This document shows positions 1-10,090 of a stretch of 64,000 nt of DNA, piece after piece. The first letter of the stretch is position 1; each line of letters opens with the position of its first letter. Made by a program: the position numbers and the translations under genes. Origin of the DNA: Cherax quadricarinatus (lineage: Eukaryota > Arthropoda > Malacostraca > Decapoda > Parastacidae); NCBI RefSeq assembly GCF_038502225.1, contig NC_091298.1, positions 39,358,120-39,422,119 on the forward strand, written 5' to 3'. The notes below the pieces were generated by a model. That model saw nothing but the letters and a program-made list of their open reading frames with translations. It was not told where the DNA came from and did no database searches.

Positions 1-1324
1 CATTGCAGCAGGTCTGTTGGCCCATACTAGGCAGGTTCTTAACAATCTTACTCACAAACAAAATATTTGCCCAACCCAATTTACAATGCTACCCAAGAAA
101 TAAGATTTTATGGTTCTATTTACTCTTTATGCAAGTCTCACTCAAATCCAACCCCTCTCACTCACGTATTTATCTAACCAAAATTTGAAACTACCCAACG
201 TTTTAGCTTCAATAACCCTACTAGGCAGACTGTTCCACTCATCAACTGCCCCATTTCCAAACCAATACTTTCCTATATCCTTTCGAAATCTGAACTTATC
301 TAATTTGAATCCATTATTGCGGGTTATTTCTTGAAGTGATATTCTCAAAACCTTATTTATATCCCCTTTGTTAATACCCATCTTCCACTTCGATCATGTC
401 TCCCCTCATTCTTCGTCTTACAAGTGAATGTAGTTTAAGAGTCTTCAATCTTTCTTCGTATGGAAGATTTCTAGTGCTATGTATTAATTTGGTCATTCTA
501 CGCTGGATATTTTCTAGAAAATTTATATCCATTCTGTAATATGGAGACCAGAACTGAGCCGTGTAATCTAGGTGAGGCCTTACTAATGGCGTATAAAGCT
601 GTAAAATAACCGCTGGACTTCTGTTGCTTACACTTCTGGATATAAATCCCAGTAATCTGTTTGCTCTGTTACGTACGCTTAGGCATTGCTGTCTTGGCTT
701 AAGGTTGCTGCTTACCATGACCCCCAAATCCTTTTCGCAATCTGTATGGTTAAGTTCTACGTTATTTAACTGATAAGTACTAGGGTTATGGACACTCCCG
801 AGCTTCAGAACCTTGCATTTATCTACATTGAACTGCATCTGCCACTTTTCTGACCACGAACTGAGTTTGTCTAAATCCTCCTGAAATTCCGTGACATCTA
901 AGTTTGAATCAATTATCCTACCTATCTTTGTGTCATCGGCGAATTTGCTAATATCACTAGTAATTCCCTATCAAGGTCATTGATATATATTATAAACAAC
1001 AAGGGACCCAAGACTGATCCCTGTGGAACGTCACTTGTTACAGATCCCCACTAAGATTTAACCCCGTTTATGCACACTCTCTGCTTCCTATTAGTGAGCC
1101 ATGACTCGATCCATGACAGCATTTTTCCCCCAATGCCATGAGCAGCCACTTTCTTCAAAAGTCTCTGATGTGGTACTCTATCAAAAGCCTTACTAAAATC
1201 TAAATAAACAATATCGAATTCTTTATCCTGATCAACGGCCTCAAAAGCTTTGCTGAAGAAGGTTAATAAATTAGTTAGGCAGGAACGGCCCCTGGTGAAA
1301 CCATGTATCATTAATCAAATTATG

Positions 1325-1578
1325 TAATAAAGTTGGTAGAATTACCGACAATATGTAAAGTAAAAGGACACAAGTGCAACTAATGTGACATTTATTGTGG
1401 CAACGTTTCGCTCTCCAGGAGCTTTATCAAGCCATTACAAACAATACATGGACACAGAGAGCCTTTATATACCCTCTGTGTCCATGTATTGTCTGTAATG
1501 GCTTGATAAAGCTCCTGGAGAGCGAAACGTTGCCACAAAAAATGTCACATTAGTTGCACTTGTGTCCTTTTACTTTAC
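1325..1578. mobile_element. Foldback element with 105-bp inverted arms inserted in A1
   Basis: Two arms (1,355-1,459 and 1,474-1,578) are near-perfect inverted repeats around a 14-bp loop. Thirty extra bases (1,325-1,354) precede the left arm. The 12-mer 'aatcaaattatg' occurs on both sides (1,313-1,324 and 1,579-1,590), and removing one copy plus the insert rejoins the RT codons of A1 ('HNLIN' matching 'HKLIN' in A2). Insertion with a 12-bp TSD is directly supported. Each arm contains the motif 'gcgaaacgttg' next to a short hairpin (see the ribozyme-like entry). No protein is encoded. Confidence 0.88.
1501..1535 (+). ncRNA. Hammerhead-ribozyme-like relic in the foldback arm
   Basis: The stretch reads TTGATAAA, then a 4-bp hairpin (GCTC/GAGC, 5-base loop), then GAAAC-GTTG. 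This has the order of a hammerhead core: CUGAUGA, stem II, GAAA, stem III. The first core element deviates (TTGATAAA), so catalytic activity is doubtful. The mirror arm carries the same motif on the minus strand at about 1,401-1,430. Penelope-like retroelements are known to carry small hammerhead motifs ending in GAAAC, which would explain the resemblance. That link is inference. Confidence 0.35.
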
Positions 1579-2268
1579 AATCAAATTATGCCTATCGAGA
1601 TGGCTTCTTATATTATCAGCTATAATTGACTCTAGTAATTTGCCTACAATTGAGGATAGGCTTATTGGGCGGTAATTTGACGGTAACAACTTGTCCCCTG
1701 CTTTAAAAATAGGAATTACATTAGCCATCTTCCACATATCAGGCACTACACGTGTTTGAAGAGATAAATTAAAAATATTAGTTAAAGGTTCACAGAGTTC
1801 CATTTTACACTCTTTAAGAACCCTTGAAAAAAGTTCATCAGGGCCCGGGGATTTATTTTGCTTTAACCGGTCTATCTGCTTGATAATCATTTCAGTAGTG
1901 ACTGTCATATTGCATAATTTATCATCTTCAAGCCCACTGTAAAAATTAATTACTGGGATATTTCATTGTCTTCCTGAGTGAAAACCGAGAGAAAATAATT
2001 ATTAAGAATAGAACACATTTCATTCTCCTTGTCAGTGAGATGCCCAGAGTTATTTTTAAGGGGACCTATATTATCTCTAACTTTTGTTCTATAAACCTGG
2101 AAAAAACTTTTTGGGTTTGTTTTCGAATCCCTTGCAACTTTAATTTCGTAGTCCCATTTAGCTTTTCTTATCCCCTTTTTAACGTCCCTCTTAATGTCAA
2201 TATACTGATTCATAAGATGACCCTCACCTCTTTTGATACGCCTATAAATTCCTTTCTTCTGTCCACAG

Positions 2269-2939
2269 AAGACAACACTGAATACCAAAGAATCCTGGAA
2301 TCATCGCTATCTCTATATCCGACAACTTCAACCAAAATAGTGGCTTCTATAACATAGCTGAACCACTTGCCAAGAAACTTCTTCATCGCTATCCCACATA
2401 AGAGCATAGGAATGGAAGAACACTGCAGAAGGTATGCTCATAAACTTATCCAATCTCCCTTCCTAGCTACCCAAGATTTTAGACTATAACCCCACTCGGT
2501 ACATCATCAGATGCAGCATTCTCCACCTGACCTCAACATTCTGAACCTGACTATAAATACTCGCGTACCTTCCACCCCAGGCCACATATCGACGATCTCA
2601 ACTCACTGGAATTACCCCATGTTGGGAGAGACTTCGCTTAGAACAGTGCTTGCTGGACCTTCGTCTTCCTCTCCACCATCAGGATTGGTGCGTCGGTGGT
2701 TGCCTACCCAAGGGCAGGAAGCCTGTTGCTGCCTGAATTCTCTATGCCTGTTGACTGCACGCCATACAGCCAGTCTCACCACCGCTCAGGATATACAGTG
2801 CTCCATTAAGCTACAGTTCACCTCCTCAGTGTCCTGCGCCAGGCACGTACGTGTGTCTACTTACACGTACTTGCCTAGCTGAGTACTCTCACTTTTTGGC
2901 CGATTGTCACCGCCAATTTCATCTTTTCGTAATTTGACG
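2269..2939 (+). other. Non-coding stretch between A1 and the ORF1 start of B
   Basis: No convincing coding sequence. Around 2,415-2,490 there is weak similarity to the 3'UTR of family A seen at 1-93 ('cactgcag' followed by 'ctacccaag'). The remainder, especially from about 2,700, is probably the 5'UTR of element B because it runs directly into its ORF1. The exact 5' end of B was not identified. Confidence 0.4.
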
Positions 2940-3188
2940 ATGCCTTCGTTGCCTTCCACCTCCCACCCCACTTCCACTCTCCCCCAACCGCCCACACCTG
3001 CCTCTGCTTCTTCTAAATCCAATTCCTTCTCGCTAAACCTCAAATTCTCTAATCCTGATGTCACTATCTGTCCTGAAACTTTATTATATCAGATCACTGG
3101 TGCACCTCAACTTAAAGTCTTTAAAACCAACTCAGGCTTCAAACTCCTTCTTGACGAACATTCCTACGAAACGTACACCTCAACCGAT
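2940..3188 (+). pseudogene. ORF1 of B, N-terminal part
   Basis: Starts at the first ATG of the frame (2,940) after an in-frame TTG at 2,904. The protein opens with a Pro/Ser/Thr-rich disordered segment ('PTSTLPQPPTPASASS') and then a more ordered stretch ('LYQITGAPQLKVFKTNSGFKLLLDEHSYETYT'-like in outline) typical of the region before the zinc knuckles in LINE ORF1 proteins. The frame is cut near 3,188 by A2 and resumes after 5,612. Probable role: RNA-binding ORF1p of the retrotransposition particle. Confidence 0.65.
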
Positions 3189-3194
3189 ACCAGA

Positions 3195-5439
3195 CAACTA
3201 GGGGAAATAACCTCCTTGACTTGGTTCTTGCCAGTAGGGAAATACTAATTAATAATCTTGAGGTTAATGATGAGCTTGGGGAAAGTGATCACAAATCACT
3301 CAGTTTTAATATATCATGGAATTCCCCTAATAATGGCAATCAAGTCTCTGTCCCTGACTTCCGCTTGAGTCATGTCGACTGAAAAATTACTTAGGTGGGC
3401 TGAACTGGAATGACCTGACTAAGGGTCAGGTAGGTGGTGATGGATGCCGATATGACGCTTTCCAGGGCATAGTTCTAGCTGCTCAGTAAAATTATGTTCC
3501 AAATAGGGAAATCAGATCAAACAAAAATGATCCTAAATGGATGAACAATAGATTAAAATATCTAATTGGTCAAAAGAGAGGCATATATAGGCAAATCAAA
3601 AGAGGAGAGGGGCAATTAAGAAATCGATATATTCAGTTAAAGAGAGAAATAAAAAAAGGAATTAGAAAAGCAAAAAGAGATTATGAGGCTAAAGTTGCAA
3701 GAGATTCGAAGACTAACCCAAAAGGATTCTTTCAGGTATACAGAAGTAAGATCAGGGACAAGATAGGCCAACTCAAAAGTTCCTCGGGTCAGCTCACTGA
3801 CAGTGATAAGGAAATGTGTAGAATTTTTAACACATACTTCCTCTCAGTTTTTACACAGGAGGATACCAGCGATATTCCAGAAATGATAAATTATATGGAA
3901 CAGGACGATAATAAACTGTGCACGATTAGGGTCACAAGTGACATGGTCCTTAGGCAAATAGATAAATTAAAACCTAACAAATCCCCAGGCCCTGATGAAC
4001 TGTATGCAAGGGTTCTAAAGGAATGTAAAGAGGAGCTTAGCAAACCTTTGGCTAATATTTTCAACATATCACTACAAACTGGCATGGTGCCAGATAAGTG
4101 GAAAATGGCAAATGTGATACCTATTTTCAAAGCAGGTGACAGGTCCTTAGCTTCAAACTATAGACCAATAAGCCTAACCTCCATAGTAGGAAAATTTATG
4201 GAATCAATAATTGCCGAGGCAGTTCGTAGCCACCTTGAAAAGCATAAATTAATCAACGAATCTCAGCATGGTTTTACAAAGGGGCGTTCCTGCCTTACGA
4301 ATTTGTTAACTTTTTTCACTAAGGTATTTGAGGAGGTAGATCATGGTAATGAATATGATATTGTGTACATGGACTTCAGTAAGGCTTTTGACAGGGTCCC
4401 ACATCAGAGACTATTGAGGAAAATTAAGGCACATGGAATAGGAGGAGAAATTTTTTCCTGGATAGAGGCATGGTTGACAAATAGGCAGCAGAGAGTTTGC
4501 ATAAATGGGGAGAAATCAGAGTGGGGAAGCGTCACGAGCGGTGTTCCACAGGGGTCAGTGTTGGGCCCCCTGCTGTTCACAATATACATAAACGACATAG
4601 ATGAGGGCATAAAGAGCGACATCAGCAAGTTTGCCGATGACACCAAAATAGGCCGTCGAATTCATTCTGACGAGAACATTAGAGCACTCTAGGAAGATTT
4701 GAGTAGACTGATGCAGTGGTCGGAGAGGTGGCAGATGCAGTTTAATATAGACAAATGCAAAATTCTAAATGTTGGACAGGACAATAACCAAGCCACATAT
4801 AAACTAAATAATGTAGATCTTAATATTACGGATTGCTAAAAAGATTTAGGAGTTCTGGTTAGCAGTAATCTGAAACCAAGACAACAGTGCATAAGTGTTA
4901 GCAATAAAGCTAATAGAATCCTTGGCTTTATATCAAGAAGCATAAATAATAGGAGTCCTCAGGTTGTTCTTCAACTCTATACATCCTTGGTTAGGCCTCA
5001 TTTAGATTATGCTGCACAGTTTTGGTCACCGTATTACAGAATGGATATAAATGCTCTGGAAAATGTACAATGGAGGATGACAAAGTTGATCCCATGTATC
5101 AGAAACCTTCCCTATGAGGATAGATTAAGGGCCCTGAATCTTCACTCTCTAGAAAGACGTAGAATTAGGGGGGATATGATTGAGGTGTATAAATGGAAGA
5201 CAGGAATAAATAAAGGGGATGTAAATAGTGTGCTGAAAATATCTAGCCTAGACAGGACTCGCAGCAATGGTTTTAAGTTAGAAAAATTCAGATTCAGGAA
5301 GGATATAGGAAAGCACTGGTTTGGTAATAGAGTTGTGGATGAGTGGAACAAACTCGCAAGTACAGTTATAGAGGCCAGAACGTTGTGTAGCTTTAAAAAT
5401 AGGTTGGATAAATACATGAGTGGGTGTGGGTGGTTGTGA
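3195..5439 (+). pseudogene. EN-RT polyprotein remnant of A2
   Basis: Endonuclease C-terminus at about 3,195-3,360, then a frameshift, then a long RT frame from about 3,400. Recognisable blocks: basic linker 'KKGIRKAKRDYEAKVARDSK'; 'NKSPGPDELYARVLKE'; 'NYRPISLTSIVGKFME'; 'HGFTKGRSCLTNLLTFF'; 'MDFSKAFDRVPHQRL'; 'VTSGVPQGSVLGPLLF'; catalytic 'KFADDTKI' near 4,629-4,655; then 'VRPHLDYAAQFWSPYY' and a C-terminus ending 'DKYMSGCGWL' at 5,439. Nonsense codons lie at about 3,487, 4,690 (GCACTC-TAG) and 4,837 (TGC-TAA where A1 encodes Cys-Glu). The RT core 3,541-4,692 (383 codons) is otherwise uninterrupted, so decay is moderate. Confidence 0.9.
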
Positions 5440-5588
5440 GTTGGACCTGATTAGCTTGTGCTACCAGGACGGTTGCCGTGTTCCTCCCTTAAGTCAAGGT
5501 GACCTGACCTGACTAGGTTGGGTGCATTGGCTTAAGCCGGTAGGAGACTTGGACCTGCCTCGCATGGGCCAGTAGGCCTGCTGCAGTG

Positions 5589-5612
5589 TTCCTTCGTTCT
5601 TATGTTCTTATG
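5589..5612 (+). repeat. 3'-terminal 8-bp tandem repeat of A2
   Basis: Three tandem GTTCTTAT units. CR1 elements end in comparable 8-bp repeats that are thought to be templates for target-primed reverse transcription. This marks the 3' boundary of A2. Confidence 0.75.
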
Positions 5613-6708
5613 TTCTTATTATTTGAACTCCTGAGCACCGTGCCAAAAGCACAGTCATTGCTAAACACGTAGACTACTCTCTCCTGGCAGCCTATGATAC
5701 AAACAAAGAATACTTAATGAAAGATATCAGTACTAAGAACAAAGTCTTTGTTGACGATATTTACAGACCCGAAAACTCTACCATTCTCAAAACATGCTGT
5801 TCTACTCCTTCTGACGCCTCTACACTCTTCAGTCAAGGAATCTTTGCCAAGACCATCCGCATTCCTCCAAACGCTCTCTTCACTCCGAACTTCCACCCAA
5901 TCACACAATGTCTTAAATGCTACAAATTCGGCCACGACAAAAACACATGCACATCTACACAAGTCTGCTCCAGATGTTCAGCAACTGGCCACTTCTGGAA
6001 TACCTGCAACCTCTCCCTTAAATGTTCTAACTGCGACAGGTCACACACTGCAGTTGCAAATTCCTGCCCCTCTAGAAAAGACATTCTCTCCTCCCTCAGA
6101 GCTAGCCAACCTCCCTCCCTCCCCAACCCCATCCCTGTACCTCCCTCCCCTACCAAACTGCCCTCCCCACCACCAATGCCTGGGCCTCCCCACGCACTTG
6201 GTCTACCTCTTCTACCCTACACACATCAAACACCAACACACCTACTACAAACACCTCTCCATCTACTCTTACACCCACACTAGACTACGAAACTAACTGT
6301 CAACTCGCCACTGCTGCCCACTCTGCGATGGTAATCTCTCAAGCTTACCAATCAGACTACTCACATGTCCTTAACCTAATCTTGTCTGCTAGCAATCTTC
6401 CCTCAATAATCATCCCTCCTTCTTGCTTCTCTTCTAAACCGCCTACAACCTCTCCAACTCCCCCTGTACCTACACCCTCCTGCTCTTCTCCTTCCCTACC
6501 ACTCTTCACTCCCACCAACACCCCTCAGCCCCTACCCCTCTTCACATCTTCCCACTCCTACCAACACCCCTCCTCCCTTACCCCTCTTAACTACTTCTGC
6601 TACTCCCCCCATCTCTTTACCCACTTCTTCCTCCATTACCAAAGCTTCCACTTCCTCTGCATCCACCATCTCCCACTCCTCCACCACATCCAAGACTTCA
6701 TCCAGGTC
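5613..6708 (+). pseudogene. ORF1 of B, central part with CCHC zinc knuckles
   Basis: Continues ORF1 after A2. Residues after 'MKDISTKNKVFVDDIYRP' lead to a zinc-knuckle cluster: 'CLKCYKFGHDKNTC', 'CSRCSATGHFWNTC' and 'CSNCDRSHTAVANSC', i.e. two CX2CX4HX4C units and a third variant, at about 5,908-6,070. This is the normal nucleic-acid-binding module of Jockey/I-type ORF1 proteins. Downstream is a long Pro/Ser/Thr-rich tail (to 6,708) with at least one frame change around 6,285-6,330. The tail is low complexity, so its exact frame is uncertain. It is cut at 6,708 by C1 and ends at 20,069. Confidence 0.78.
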
Positions 6709-7125
6709 ACCATATCAAAAACAATATACTCAGATCACAACATAATCAAGGTTTGGACATGTATGCACGGAGCTCCAGACCGACATAATGAGATTAGTCA
6801 CGAGGGAGCATTCATCAAATTCAACTTCAATAACAAAAACATAAAGTGGGACTAAGTAAACCAAGTCCTAACCAATATAAGCTGGGAAGATAGACTAAGC
6901 AACACAGACCCCTACTTATGCCTAGAACAGATTAACTCGGTGGCACTTGATGTATGCACAAGGCTTATTCCTCTAAGAAAAAGGAGGAGTAGATGTAAAA
7001 TAGAAAGAGAGAGGCGCTCCCTTTACAAGCGTCGGAAAGGAATAACAGAGCGGCTAAAAGAGGCCAATATATCTGAAATGTGTAGGGAGTCACTGGTCAG
7101 AGAAATAGCAAACATCGAACTTAAG
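6709..7125 (+). pseudogene. C1 left fragment: end of endonuclease and EN-RT linker
   Basis: Reads 'VTISKTIYSDHNIIKV' (the SDH motif region of the endonuclease; C2 has SVH) then 'FIKFNFNNKNIKWD' and, after a stop at 6,853, 'VALDVCTRLIPLRKRRSRCKIERERRSLYKRRKGITERL'. It ends at the TTAAG where X begins. The homologous amino acids in C2 leave no doubt about identity. Confidence 0.88.
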
Positions 7126-7289
7126 TCAACGTTCGTCCAACAGCTCTAAACCAATTAAAATCATTTACTACGCATTTCATTTCTCTTATGTAGGGTACAC
7201 TAGTAATATAATTTTGAAGCCTATCAGAAAAGGTTTTCTAAAATTATCTCGTGGAATTCATTTTAAGGAATACGTAATGTAAAACTGAG

Positions 7290-8190
7290 CAGAAGGCACT
7301 TGCACTTGTTAATTGTTCCGTGAACCTTCATCTAGTAACTGATCAAGGTTTAATATTTTAAGTCGATCAGAAAAGGATTTTTAAATTTATAAAAAAAAAC
7401 CTTGGAGGCAGTTAGAAGGTATGAGAACACTGTAACTTACAACAAGACGGTTCATGTATAAATTCCTTTAATATTTAAGAGTTCCTTAACCCAGAGAAAA
7501 TTATAAAAGCTTCTAAATTGTATGTTTTCAATATTTCACAATTTTCTATTTGCATTTTTATTCTGTATAAAATTTTCTGTAGTATTCTGAAAAACTGATT
7601 TTGTTCTTAAGAATGTGCAGTTTGATAAAAAAAATCTGTAAAATTGTCAAATTGCCACATACAAATCCCATATTCAATAAAAACTTTATCTAATTGAGAT
7701 ACACAAAATCAAAAGTGTTTAAAGCCTATTAATTTAATAAACTGGCATTTTAAAATTGACGTGCCTCTAAAAGTCAAGCTTTTCACACAGGATATATAGC
7801 CGGAGAGGCGTATTTTTCTCAGTGTATATATGCTGAGTTTATTTTAATCTTATTTTTGAGAGTAAATTATTCCTGTCTGGTAGTGAAAAGGTGACGGTGC
7901 AGCCTTAATAACTATCGTGTAGTCGATTATCTTTAACCCCCATTAAACAACTAACCTAACCAAGCCTTTTTTTATTTAAACCGTTAACATGAAAAATTTG
8001 AAGCCTATCAAGAAAGGTATTCCCCAGTTATTGCACTGAATCGATCGATTCTATTTTTTATAAATTTATTTAAATTTTGAAATTTGCACCTATACAGACT
8101 AAATTTATAGGGTGCGTTCCTTCTTGTGTCACAAGAGGGGGAGAGAAAATAATAATACCCAATGGCCACTTGGAAGCTAAAGGGTTCAGA
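7290..8190 (+). repeat. Copy 1 of a dispersed direct repeat inside X
   Basis: AT-rich sequence matching 16,640-17,295 in the same orientation. Shared landmarks: 'ttaattgttcc.tgaaccttca', 'ccttggagg.agtta', 'ttctgtagtattctga', 'agtttgataaaaaaa', 'acctatacag.ctaaa', and 'cgttccttctt.tgt.acaagaggg' with divergence between. Copy 1 holds an AT-rich segment (about 7,650-8,080) that is not recognisable in copy 2, where a family-C fragment sits instead. The two copies are about 9.3 kb apart. Confidence 0.7.
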
Positions 8191-8640
8191 AAAAAATGAG
8201 AATTATAGCAGCATGAAATTGGAGTTATTTACAAGAGTGTGGGCTGTAATAGACAAGTTTAAATATTTCCTATTTGCAGAAAGTTAAAAATCCTCATTGA
8301 CAAAACAAGATGCTGTGGAGCAACAATGCTTTCCTGAGCTGCTCAAGTTTGATTCTGAGGTACAGAGTCGTGCTGGCAAGGCAAATTGAAATTCTAATGG
8401 GATTTCTCGAAAAGTAAATTATCAAGAATCCAAGATAGACAATTCTTTTAATCAGGAGAATGAATTTGCTGTTGATGCTTGGCAGTCAAAGAGTGATGAG
8501 GGACTTGCAGAAAGTCTGTCGGAGAATGTGTCTTTGGGCTTGAAAGAATCGGTGGTGTGCACCTACCTACCTTACCTTGGTTTGAGCACCAGCAGCGTCA
8601 AGTGTGCGGCAGTGTTAAGTCACTATGATGTAGTAGTATA
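8162..8640 (+). other. Degraded reading frame after repeat copy 1
   Basis: From the ATG at 8,162 the frame gives 'MATWKLKGSEKNENYSSMK' and is then closed by stops at about 8,286 and 8,387, with further open stretches rich in Ser/Glu/Asp. The ATG and its first codons are also in repeat copy 2 (17,262, 'MAIRKLKSSDQ'), which suggests it once was the start of a protein of the X element. I do not recognise the family and no domain is visible. Confidence 0.25.
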
Positions 8641-9050
8641 TGAAAGGTAAACGGCTCGGATGTATTAAGATTTTTTTTTTTTTTTGTGGAAAAGTTTTGC
8701 AAAAGTCGTTCTTAGGGCTAGAGGCGAAACGATTCCTTAATGAATGTCTTGATCAGTGCGTACGTGTCTTATACCCACAACTTCTCGGAATCACCATACC
8801 ACTTCTACCAGTCGTGCACAAGGTACCCACATCACATAAACAGAGGATGAAATTCAAGACATTAAGAAAATCTATTAATTTAATGATCTGTAGAAGCAAA
8901 GGAATAAGCTGTCCATACTTAAGAATCTACTGCATCGTTTATGGGAAAGGCCTAGCAGTGTGCAAACTAGGTAACCTCTCCTGCCACGAAGAAAAATATG
9001 TAAACGTATTGACATGGGTTACCAAGTGGTCGAGCGAACGACCCAACTAA
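8640..9050 (+). CDS. Hypothetical ORF, 136 codons, probable TE debris
   Basis: Open from ATG 8,640 to 9,050. The N-terminus crosses a poly-T run that encodes consecutive phenylalanines. The rest contains scattered Cys and Arg residues ('CPYLRIYCIVYGKGLAVCKLGNLSC') but no CCHC spacing or other motif that I recognise. It lies inside X just upstream of an integrase-like trace and is probably decayed retroelement coding sequence. Confidence 0.25.
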   Translation: MKGKRLGCIKIFFFFCGKVLQKSFLGLEAKRFLNECLDQCVRVLYPQLLGITIPLLPVVHKVPTSHKQRMKFKTLRKSINLMICRSKGISCPYLRIYCIVYGKGLAVCKLGNLSCHEEKYVNVLTWVTKWSSERPN

Positions 9051-9343
9051 CGAAATACAGATGCTATTTATTGGTTGGCACAGACAAAGACGAGCTGAAA
9101 TTATTCAAAAACTGCCACAGGGTGCTGGTAGAGCGACCCATATGAAGTCACTAATTGCACGTTATCCCTTTGAGATACTAACCATGGATATTACATTACT
9201 ATAACTATCAAATGATGTCAGGGAGAATGTTTTAGTGAAGTTAGACACATTGTCCAACTTAACAAGGGCACTCGCTCTTCGTAATCAAAAGTATTATACC
9301 CCAGAGAGGATAAACATGGATCTATGCACCGAGTATCAGAGTG
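9050..9343 (+). pseudogene. Possible LTR-retroelement integrase trace in X
   Basis: One frame gives 'GAGRATHMKSLIARYPFEILTMDIT', resembling the segment before and including the first catalytic Asp of LTR-retrotransposon integrases (PFE followed by a hydrophobic stretch and D). The similarity is short, the following frame has a stop near 9,203, and the other catalytic residues are not visible. D1 inserted at its end (9,344-9,359). A weak call. Confidence 0.3.
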
Positions 9344-9359
9344 ATCTGTATAAAGTCCT
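9344..9359. repeat. Left TSD of D1
   Basis: 'atctgtataaagtcct' matches 'atctgtacaaagtcct' at 15,950-15,965 with one mismatch. It defines the insertion limits of D1. Confidence 0.85.
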
Positions 9360-10090
9360 CTTCAAGGGGGGCTTCTTGGCGTGGTGAAGAGGCTCTTGGT
9401 CTGAGGAATTAGACCTGTCGGTCTCCTTCTTCAGACCGAACCTAATTACCCCCCAATCCGTCCTTCCCTATCCCATCCTCCCCATCCTCCCCTTTTTCCT
9501 TTACTCCTCCTCCTCCCCACCCCTCCCTTTTGCGCTTCCTTTTTTGGCCTTTGGGATTTTTCCCACAGGCGTGCTAGTTCCTGGGTAGGGGAAAGGGTAC
9601 CAGGGTCCATCTCATTCCGTTGAGGTTCTTGGCGGTGGCGTAGTTTGCCAGGGAATCTGGATCGCCTGGGGATGTCCCGATCCCTCTCTGGTATCCCAGA
9701 GGGTGGCTTTGGGTGTCTTTCAGGCGACAGGTGTATCTCCGGAAGCCACCTTTCGGATTCAGGGGGTGGTGGCCGAAGGAGGTATGCTTTGTGGCGGATA
9801 TCCGGCCGCCCACTCTTTTGTCCACCAAGATAGCTCAGCAGATGTGAGGTTGCTATCCCGGATTGCTGGTTTACTGGCATGATGGGTAGGGTATGGCACG
9901 AGTTCCATGCTGCATCTGCTCTACTTGTGGTGATGAGGTCCTCTTGGGCGCAGAGGGAGATTTCTGGCCCTTTCATTCCTCCTAGGAACTATCCCTCCCC
10001 AGTCCCCCCTTTTTTTATTCTTTTTTTTATTTTTATTTTCTTTTCTTTCTTTTTTTTTCTTAAAATCAAAAAGAAAGAAGTAACCTAACC
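9360..10090 (+). promoter_or_regulatory. 5'UTR of D1 with probable internal promoter
   Basis: No convincing coding frame; the same region precedes ORF1 in D2. It contains long pyrimidine tracts (about 9,465-9,540 and 9,990-10,070) directly before the ORF1 start. LINEs of this kind normally carry an internal promoter here, but no specific element could be identified. Confidence 0.45.

Larger units (their letters stand above)
1..2268 (-). mobile_element. A1: 5'-truncated CR1-like LINE
   Basis: The minus strand reads as the RT half of a LINE whose closest relative in the window is A2 (3,189-5,612, plus strand). Shared blocks run from the lysine/arginine-rich segment before the RT to the 3'UTR motif 'cagcaggcctactggccc', whose complement lies at 1-25. 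The 3' end is therefore just outside the window. The 5' end stops near 2,268, where similarity to A2 ceases, so endonuclease and the 5' region are missing. No TSD could be tested because one end is off-window. Assignment to the CR1/L2 group rests on RT motifs and on the 8-bp 3'-terminal repeats seen in A2. Confidence 0.85.
142..2288 (-). pseudogene. Reverse transcriptase ORF2 remnant of A1
   Basis: Broken CR1-type reverse transcriptase read in pieces on the minus strand. From N to C: the basic linker with 'KKGIRKAKWDYE' and 'FFQVYRTK' (2,288-1,950); RT fingers with 'NKSPGPDELFSRVLKE' and 'NYRPISLSSIVGKLLE' (1,908-1,570); palm with 'FSKAFDRVPHQRL' (1,311-1,051); and thumb/C-terminus with 'DLGVMVSSNLKPR' and 'VRPHLDYTAQFW' (838-142). 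The catalytic FADD block falls in the gap between 1,051 and 838, where the frame is broken. The foldback at 1,325-1,578 splits the frame between the fingers and the palm. A few indels and stops separate the other pieces. It is a dead copy. Confidence 0.88.
3189..5612 (+). mobile_element. A2: 5'-truncated CR1-like LINE inserted in ORF1 of B
   Basis: Begins inside the endonuclease domain with 'TTRGNNLLDLVLASRE' and 'GESDHKSLSF' (the SDH motif of the EN domain, about 3,195-3,320), continues through RT, and ends in three copies of the 8-bp unit GTTCTTAT (about 5,589-5,612). Short 3'-terminal tandem repeats and 5' truncation are hallmarks of CR1/L2-type LINEs. No clear TSD is visible, as expected for CR1. 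The host frame of B resumes directly after the tail with 'TPEHRAKSTVIAKHVDYSLL'. Confidence 0.88.

Noticed and set aside
5920..6156. Minus-strand ORF opposite the zinc knuckles
   Set aside because: No domain. The plus strand encodes clear CCHC motifs.
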